A stretch of 31,102 nucleotides of DNA from the IMG/VR virus record IMGVR_UViG_3300000553_000204, positions 1-31,102 of that record, one strand, 5' to 3'. The notes beneath the pieces were generated by a model. It ran no database searches and had not been told where the DNA came from. It was given only the letters and a program-made list of their open reading frames with translations. Shown piece after piece: positions 26,094 to 31,102 of the stretch. The stretch is from a virus. The stretch's first letter is position 1. Each line of letters begins with the position of its first letter. The position numbers and the translations under genes were made by a program.

Positions 26094-28730
26094 TTATAAT
26101 TGTGATCTATTTGCTACTACTTGTACTCTATTATTAACTTTATTAATATCGGAATTCGCCACAACCATTACTTGATTGCTTTGGTATTGTTGATTGCCAT
26201 TATATAACTGGGTTGATTGTGTATTTAAACCAACTGTTTGATTAGCTGACGGTGCTGTTTGATTAGAAGTAGGGGTGGCTGGAGAACTACCTGAGCTAGA
26301 ACTAGTATATTGTGTAGCAGCAATTTTGGCAATATTTGCTGCTGCTGCGGCACCTACTGCTACTGCATTTGCAACTTTTAATGCTGAACCTAATGGATCG
26401 GGAATAACTGTTTCTGCGTCTAAAGCTCTCATTACACCTGTGATACCACTTATAATAGCGGATGCCATTTGAACTGATTTATTAATTTCAAATTCTTTTT
26501 TAGCGGCTTCTTCAGCTGCTTTAGAACCTTTCTTTAAATTTGCATCTTTTATAGAAAAAGCTAAATCATTTAATGCACTAATACTATTAAGACCATCAGT
26601 AGCTATTGATATTTCAGCTTCTTGTGCTGTTTTATCATCTGCTATTTTTTTATCTCTAGCTGCTTTATCGGCTGTTGCTTTGTCCTTTCTATATTTTGCA
26701 TCTATTTTAGCAATAGCTTTTTTATCATCTTGTGCTGCTATAATATCAGCAGCATATTGTTTGTCTAATGAATCAGCTTGTATATCAAGTATTTGTTTTT
26801 CAAGTGCTTCTTTAGCATTAATTTGGTCTTTATTTAAACCTAATTCTTGTGTTTGTAAAGCATCTATTTTATTCTGGTTAGCATCTAACTCATCCTTTAC
26901 TTTTTTATCTCTTAAATCAACTTCTTTTTGATATTCTTCTTTAATTAATTTGTATATTTCCTCATCAGTAAAAGAAGCATTTTTCGTCTTTAATTCATTA
27001 TATTTTTCATCAACCTGATCATTTGTTTTATGATAAGTTTTTAATATTTCAGTTTGTTCTTCTAGATTCTTCTGTAATTGTTCTTTTTCCTTATCATATT
27101 TCTTCCTTTCTTCTTCGGCTTTTTTAGCGGCTTTTGTAGCTTCTTCTTGATCAAAAGCATCCAATGCTTCTTGTTTTTTAACAAGAATTTGTTTATATAA
27201 AGCAGAGTCCTTTTTCAAACCTTTTGCATCATCATCAAAAGATTGAGCTAATTTAGCCCTTTTATCCTCAAAATATTTATCATTTAATTTATTTAAATCA
27301 TCAGCAGCTTTTTTAGCATCTTTAGCTGCTTTATCATTTCTTTTTTGTTGATTTTTATCAATTATTTGTTTCTTCTTATCAATATCTTCAGCAACATCGC
27401 CTTGTTCTTTTAAAGCACCTGTTGTTTCTTCTATTGATTTTTTGGTTGTTTTATCATCTATTCCTAAAAAAGCTTCTACTTTATCTAATAATTTAGATAT
27501 CCATTCAAATGCTGTTTTTATGGCACCTGTTACAGCAGTAATTATTTTATTAAATATTTGCATTCCTTCTCCCGCTTGTTTAGAAGAAGAAAACATATCT
27601 TTTAACTTATCTACTAGTTTTTGAAATATAGTGTAAACAATTTTAGTAACCCTTCCAACTACATTAAATACATCAGCTACTATTTGTAGCTCTTTTTTTA
27701 ATCCTGGTAATATTTCTTTTATTAAAGAACTAACTATTCCAACAACTAATTTAATAGGTGGGATAAAGGCATCTAATATAGTAGAAGCTATGTCTCCGAA
27801 TATATCTAATATAGGGGTTAATTCGGGCATTAAATCACTAAAAGCACTAACTACTACATTAATGATCTCACCTAGAGGTTTCATCACTTTTATAATAATT
27901 TCACCTAAACTTGTAAATAACGGAGCAAGTGCTTTTAAAAGAGTTGTTAAAGTAGGCATTAATTCTTCAACCAATGGACCTATTTGTTCTATCAATGGTG
28001 TAAAAGAAGATGTTAAATCGGCTATTGCTGGTAATAAATCTTTACCTACCCTTTCTTGTAACTCTTCTATGCTTAAATGAAATTTAGCCATTCCACCCGC
28101 AGCTGTCTTGTTAAAAGTATCGGCAGCTCCATTAACTTTTGAACCAACTTGATCCATTATATCACCGAAATTCTCGGCAACAGTTCCCCCTATTTTAAGT
28201 GTAACTCCTAATGTTTTTAATCCTTTACCTTGTCCTTCTAAACCTCTAATTATATCATCAGTACTTTCTTGAACTGATTTGCCTGTTTTCTTTGAATAAT
28301 TTAAAATAACAGGTTCTAAATCTTTGATTTGTTTTTGGGTTAATTTACCGTATGTTTCTAAAGCTGTTTGAGATTTGATTATATCTTGTTTTGAGATAAC
28401 AAATTTCTTTGATAATTCTTCGGATGATTCTATTATAGCATCAAAACTTTTAGAGTCACCAGCGTTATCTAATGCGTTTTTTAATTGATTAACATTTAAT
28501 TCAGCTTCTTTTGCACCTTCTATACTTTCTTTGAAAAAATCAGTAACAACTTCTAAACCCTTTTCAACAACTTTTTCCAACGACAATGCCTCAAACATTT
28601 TCTTAAACATTTCGGATCCCTCTTTAGAGGTATGCTCTACTTTATCATGAACTTGTTTGAGTCCTGAATCTAACGGTTTCTGGTCTACTTCCGTCCCGAC
28701 TTTTACTTTTGGGTTTAATTCATCTGCCAT
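26094..28730 (-). CDS. Tape measure protein (878 aa)
   Basis: The longest gene. The N-terminal quarter is helical (SEMFKKMFEALSLEKVVEKGLEVVTDFFKESIEGAKEAE, KQDIIKSQTALETYGKLTQKQI, TGKSVQESTDDIIRGLEGQGKGLKTLGVTL), followed by GGMAKFHLSIEELQERVGKDLLPAIADL. A hydrophobic region lies at about 240-400 (PLVEELMPTLTTLLKALAPLFTSLGEIIIKV). A very long Lys/Glu/Asp coiled coil spans about 470-740 and an Ala-rich helix 755-815. A Gln/Asn/Ser-rich tail ends the protein. This is the classic tape measure layout. By the 1.5 Angstrom per residue rule the tail would be about 130 nm. No lytic transglycosylase or peptidase domain is visible. Confidence 0.9.
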   Translation of the reverse strand: MADELNPKVKVGTEVDQKPLDSGLKQVHDKVEHTSKEGSEMFKKMFEALSLEKVVEKGLEVVTDFFKESIEGAKEAELNVNQLKNALDNAGDSKSFDAIIESSEELSKKFVISKQDIIKSQTALETYGKLTQKQIKDLEPVILNYSKKTGKSVQESTDDIIRGLEGQGKGLKTLGVTLKIGGTVAENFGDIMDQVGSKVNGAADTFNKTAAGGMAKFHLSIEELQERVGKDLLPAIADLTSSFTPLIEQIGPLVEELMPTLTTLLKALAPLFTSLGEIIIKVMKPLGEIINVVVSAFSDLMPELTPILDIFGDIASTILDAFIPPIKLVVGIVSSLIKEILPGLKKELQIVADVFNVVGRVTKIVYTIFQKLVDKLKDMFSSSKQAGEGMQIFNKIITAVTGAIKTAFEWISKLLDKVEAFLGIDDKTTKKSIEETTGALKEQGDVAEDIDKKKQIIDKNQQKRNDKAAKDAKKAADDLNKLNDKYFEDKRAKLAQSFDDDAKGLKKDSALYKQILVKKQEALDAFDQEEATKAAKKAEEERKKYDKEKEQLQKNLEEQTEILKTYHKTNDQVDEKYNELKTKNASFTDEEIYKLIKEEYQKEVDLRDKKVKDELDANQNKIDALQTQELGLNKDQINAKEALEKQILDIQADSLDKQYAADIIAAQDDKKAIAKIDAKYRKDKATADKAARDKKIADDKTAQEAEISIATDGLNSISALNDLAFSIKDANLKKGSKAAEEAAKKEFEINKSVQMASAIISGITGVMRALDAETVIPDPLGSALKVANAVAVGAAAAANIAKIAATQYTSSSSGSSPATPTSNQTAPSANQTVGLNTQSTQLYNGNQQYQSNQVMVVANSDINKVNNRVQVVANRSQL

Positions 28731-28761
28731 ACTATTATATAGAATTTTAAATATTTTATTT

Positions 28762-29856
28762 TTACAAAACTACAAAAGGTGTGTAATTTATTTCTACATT
28801 TTGATCTATGTAGATAACTTGTAATCCTGAACCCATAGAAGATCTATTTTGTATTGTAGTAGAAGAAGATATACCTGATACTTGTTCTACTACAAAATTT
28901 GATGCCTCTAAACCAGTATCATTTGTATTAAATGATTTAACAGTTTCAGCACTTACAAAAATAATACCAGAGTTTGTACCACATATAACACCCCAACATG
29001 ATTCTAATGTTACAAATTGAGTAGTAACACCGGGATTCAATACATAACAATTTGCTTGAATATCTATGTTATATACACCAGCTCCGTTAGTATAAGGTTG
29101 ACTAAATGTACCTAGATCCAATAACCATCTTGTTATAGATGATGCACTAGCACCTGTGTTAGTAGCAGTAAATTTTAAATTTGAATGTAATAAAGTGTTA
29201 TTACAAAATGTTTGTGTGTATTCGTATTGACTAGCTGTTCCATTTTCAGCAGTAATAGTTAAAGTAGGAATGATGCTAGATAATGTAGTATAATCCACAA
29301 ATCCTGATGTAGTATAAGTAGAGTATGTTGTACTACCTACTGCAAAATATTTTTCTTTATAATTAACTAAACTTAAATCATGACTAGTACTTACAGTAGA
29401 TGTGACCGCATAGCTGCTAGGTGCATTAATAATAAAATGATTAGACGAACTAACAGATGCTCCTGTTCCGTGTGCAAAAACATTATTTGCCGCTATACTA
29501 TGCCCATCACCAATTGCTACAATATTATTTCCTTGTAAAATATGTGATGTGCCTATAGCTACATTTTCATTACCCGATACATTATGAGAATTTCCACCTA
29601 CGATATGATTAAATCCCATTACAGTATTATCATAACCACTTATAGAGTGGTTATCTCCTTGTATAATGTGTCCTGTTCCATTAACATTATTATATCTTCC
29701 ATTAATTGATAAATTGTATCCTGCTGCTATATTTCCTTTCCCATAAAAATTATTTGTAGATGATAAACTTAAATTACCAACTATTGATTTATAATTAATT
29801 ATTTTACTTAATACAGGTGTTCCTCCTTTTGATGGTATGTAATCTTGTGTAGTCAT
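28762..29856 (-). CDS. YadA-like tail fibre / adhesin (364 aa)
   Basis: Residues about 35-150 are short repeats such as NGTGHIIQGDNHSISGYDN, MGFNHIVGGNSHNVSGNEN, AIGTSHILQGNNIVAIGDG and HSIAANNVFAHGTGASVSSSN. The period is about 14, with Gly, Asn/His and Ile at fixed places. This is the pattern of the YadA left-handed trimeric beta-roll. The rest is a beta-rich C-terminal domain (NLKFTATNTGASASSITRWLLDLGTF, QFVTLESCWGVICGTNSGIIFVSAETV) ending in VEINYTPFVVL. It would form a trimeric spike or fibre at the tail tip. Its ATG overlaps the stop of the junction tail gene (TAATG), so translation is coupled. Confidence 0.8.
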   Translation of the reverse strand: MTTQDYIPSKGGTPVLSKIINYKSIVGNLSLSSTNNFYGKGNIAAGYNLSINGRYNNVNGTGHIIQGDNHSISGYDNTVMGFNHIVGGNSHNVSGNENVAIGTSHILQGNNIVAIGDGHSIAANNVFAHGTGASVSSSNHFIINAPSSYAVTSTVSTSHDLSLVNYKEKYFAVGSTTYSTYTTSGFVDYTTLSSIIPTLTITAENGTASQYEYTQTFCNNTLLHSNLKFTATNTGASASSITRWLLDLGTFSQPYTNGAGVYNIDIQANCYVLNPGVTTQFVTLESCWGVICGTNSGIIFVSAETVKSFNTNDTGLEASNFVVEQVSGISSSTTIQNRSSMGSGLQVIYIDQNVEINYTPFVVL

Positions 29857-31102
29857 TATGTAATATTATAATTATATGCTTTTATTAATTCTACTTGTGT
29901 AGATGTTTGAGATGATGGATCAAAATTTATAATCCTATTAACATGATAATAACCTTCCATATTATCTATTCTACAATGTATTAAATCACTAAAATAAAAT
30001 TGTGATATATCATTTGAATCCAAATAAAAATAAGCAGTTACAATTCTATTAGTAGGATCTGATAACTGGGTCATAGTTTCTTGCCAATAATTATAAAATA
30101 AATTATTAACCGTATCATTAAAGCCAGTATACAATGCCGGTACTTGTCCAAAATTTAAACTAACTTTAGGATTTAATGGATCATTAACCGGTCCACAATA
30201 CGGATAAAAAGAATAATTAACTCCATTAAAAATAAATTGATCACTACCAATTAATGGCAAAGTATTAAAAATTAATAATCTAGGATTCATTCCGCTGAAA
30301 GCTTGAGGTACACCATTAAATGCATTATTTATAATAGTAGGTAAAAATGTATAATTTGAACCCGATAATTGATCTATAGGTGTAGGACTAAATAAACTTG
30401 TAACATCATTTTCATCCGTAATAAAATCATTGTTAATATCAAATTCATATTGTCCGTATATTTGATTTGTATTAGCTGTATAAATTGTATTCCAATAATC
30501 TTTATCTGCTGTATAACTAAATATATTTCTTCTTAATTGTGTATTAGAAACTACTTGACTTGTAATAGGTTGTCCTATATCTAATTTATTAGTCCAATCT
30601 TTTATAACCTGATATTTTGTATAGTAATCATCAGTAGGTTCTATCCTCATATTGTTTGCTTTTAACTTATCGGGTTCTATTTTAAGATTAAACATTTTAG
30701 TTACTGTGCTTAATAAATCTATTTGTTTAATATTTGCTGGTAAAATATTAGATGCACTTATTCCCATTCCTCCTATAATAGTATTTGGATCTACTATTGA
30801 ATATATTCTACTTTGTGGTTGTGTAGGATTTATTAACGAGTTATTAACTATAATAACATCCTGTGCTTGTGGTAGAAATACACCGCCTGTACCATCATTA
30901 AGTATTCTATAAAAGAAAAATTTAACTTCTTCGCCTGGTCTTAATGGTTGCATATTTCCTGTAGGATCTGTATTATTTAAAGGGTCTGTTACAAATGATA
31001 CGAAAGTACCCCACCATGCTACTGGTGGTCCACTATGATCAATATCTAAATAAAATGATGCATTATTTTTCACTGAATAATAAGGTAGACCACCAATAGT
31101 TA
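29856..31102 (-). CDS. Tail structural protein, C-terminal 414 residues (gene crosses the window junction)
   Basis: The frame is open to the right end of the window. The residues before the GTG at 31073 read TIGGLPYYS, so that GTG is not needed as a start. Joined to base 1 (bridging codon GTA), it becomes the C-terminal half of the protein begun at 1045. Residues around NNMRIEPTDDYYTKYQVIKDWTNKLDIGQPI fit the pattern 'l.IEP.ddyY..g...DWT.KlD' that I associate with the same Bacteroidota tail proteins as the N-terminal LPDTKVN motif. This supports a single 763-residue protein. It ends with translational coupling (TAATG) to the YadA-like fibre. Confidence 0.75.
   Translation of the reverse strand, partial: TIGGLPYYSVKNNASFYLDIDHSGPPVAWWGTFVSFVTDPLNNTDPTGNMQPLRPGEEVKFFFYRILNDGTGGVFLPQAQDVIIVNNSLINPTQPQSRIYSIVDPNTIIGGMGISASNILPANIKQIDLLSTVTKMFNLKIEPDKLKANNMRIEPTDDYYTKYQVIKDWTNKLDIGQPITSQVVSNTQLRRNIFSYTADKDYWNTIYTANTNQIYGQYEFDINNDFITDENDVTSLFSPTPIDQLSGSNYTFLPTIINNAFNGVPQAFSGMNPRLLIFNTLPLIGSDQFIFNGVNYSFYPYCGPVNDPLNPKVSLNFGQVPALYTGFNDTVNNLFYNYWQETMTQLSDPTNRIVTAYFYLDSNDISQFYFSDLIHCRIDNMEGYYHVNRIINFDPSSQTSTQVELIKAYNYNIT

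Noticed and set aside
31071-31073. GTG as the start of the right-end tail gene
   Set aside because: The frame is open upstream to the window edge with plausible residues (TIGGLPYYS), and it joins in frame to the left-end gene. The GTG is internal.

Overview
The window reads as the complete genome of a tailed phage (siphovirus-like) of a Bacteroidota host, linearised inside a tail gene. A reading frame runs off the left end on the minus strand (from 1045) and another open frame enters from the right end (down to 29856). Joining base 1 to base 31102 keeps the same frame with no stop and gives one 763-residue tail protein. The DNA is strongly AT-rich, and start codons are preceded by A/T-rich rather than Shine-Dalgarno sequence. 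One promoter has the Bacteroidota-type -33 TTTTG / -7 TAnnTTT layout. The protein families (BT4734-like PrimPol, XkdF-like protease, 'YPLLW'-type tail protein, LamG ending in RFGY) also fit Bacteroidota phages. No integrase or repressor was recognised, so a virulent lifestyle is likely but not shown.

Layout: every gene but one is on the minus strand, so transcription runs from high to low coordinates and around the circle. Early/replication side (about 18.1 to 10.2 kb): a structured, GC-rich leader (18.0-18.2 kb) and a PrimPol-HTH replication protein; a train of small, tightly overlapping genes, including a zincin, Zn-knuckle proteins, a 22-residue membrane peptide and two genes broken by tandem duplications; a lipoprotein unit behind a host-type promoter; then a sigma-like factor and a CxxC membrane protein. 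Packaging and neck/tail side (10.0 to 0 kb): a 61-bp tandem repeat, terS, a strong terminator, a tRNA-Gln(UUG), terL, a tail-terminator-like domain fused to a long collagen-like fibre, a LamG lectin, an ATP-grasp-like enzyme, a gp10-like neck protein and a distal tail protein. The only plus-strand gene, an HNH endonuclease, lies among these.

Across the junction and down from 31.1 to 18.3 kb: the rest of the junction tail protein, a YadA-like fibre, tape measure protein, putative tail chaperones, prohead protease, scaffold, major capsid protein, tail tube, portal, a connector, a HExxE putative metalloprotein and a holin-like protein. Tail genes precede head genes here, and the portal is far from terL, which is unusual.

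Regulation: the 9-mer TAATATATA recurs at least ten times, always between genes and facing a gene, including the one plus-strand gene. It often follows a terminator hairpin, and at the tRNA it sits where a -10 box should be. Three copies have TTACAC/TTACAT exactly 22 nt upstream. It is a good candidate for a phage-specific promoter read by the phage's own sigma-like protein. Products were named by reading motifs by eye; no database search was run.
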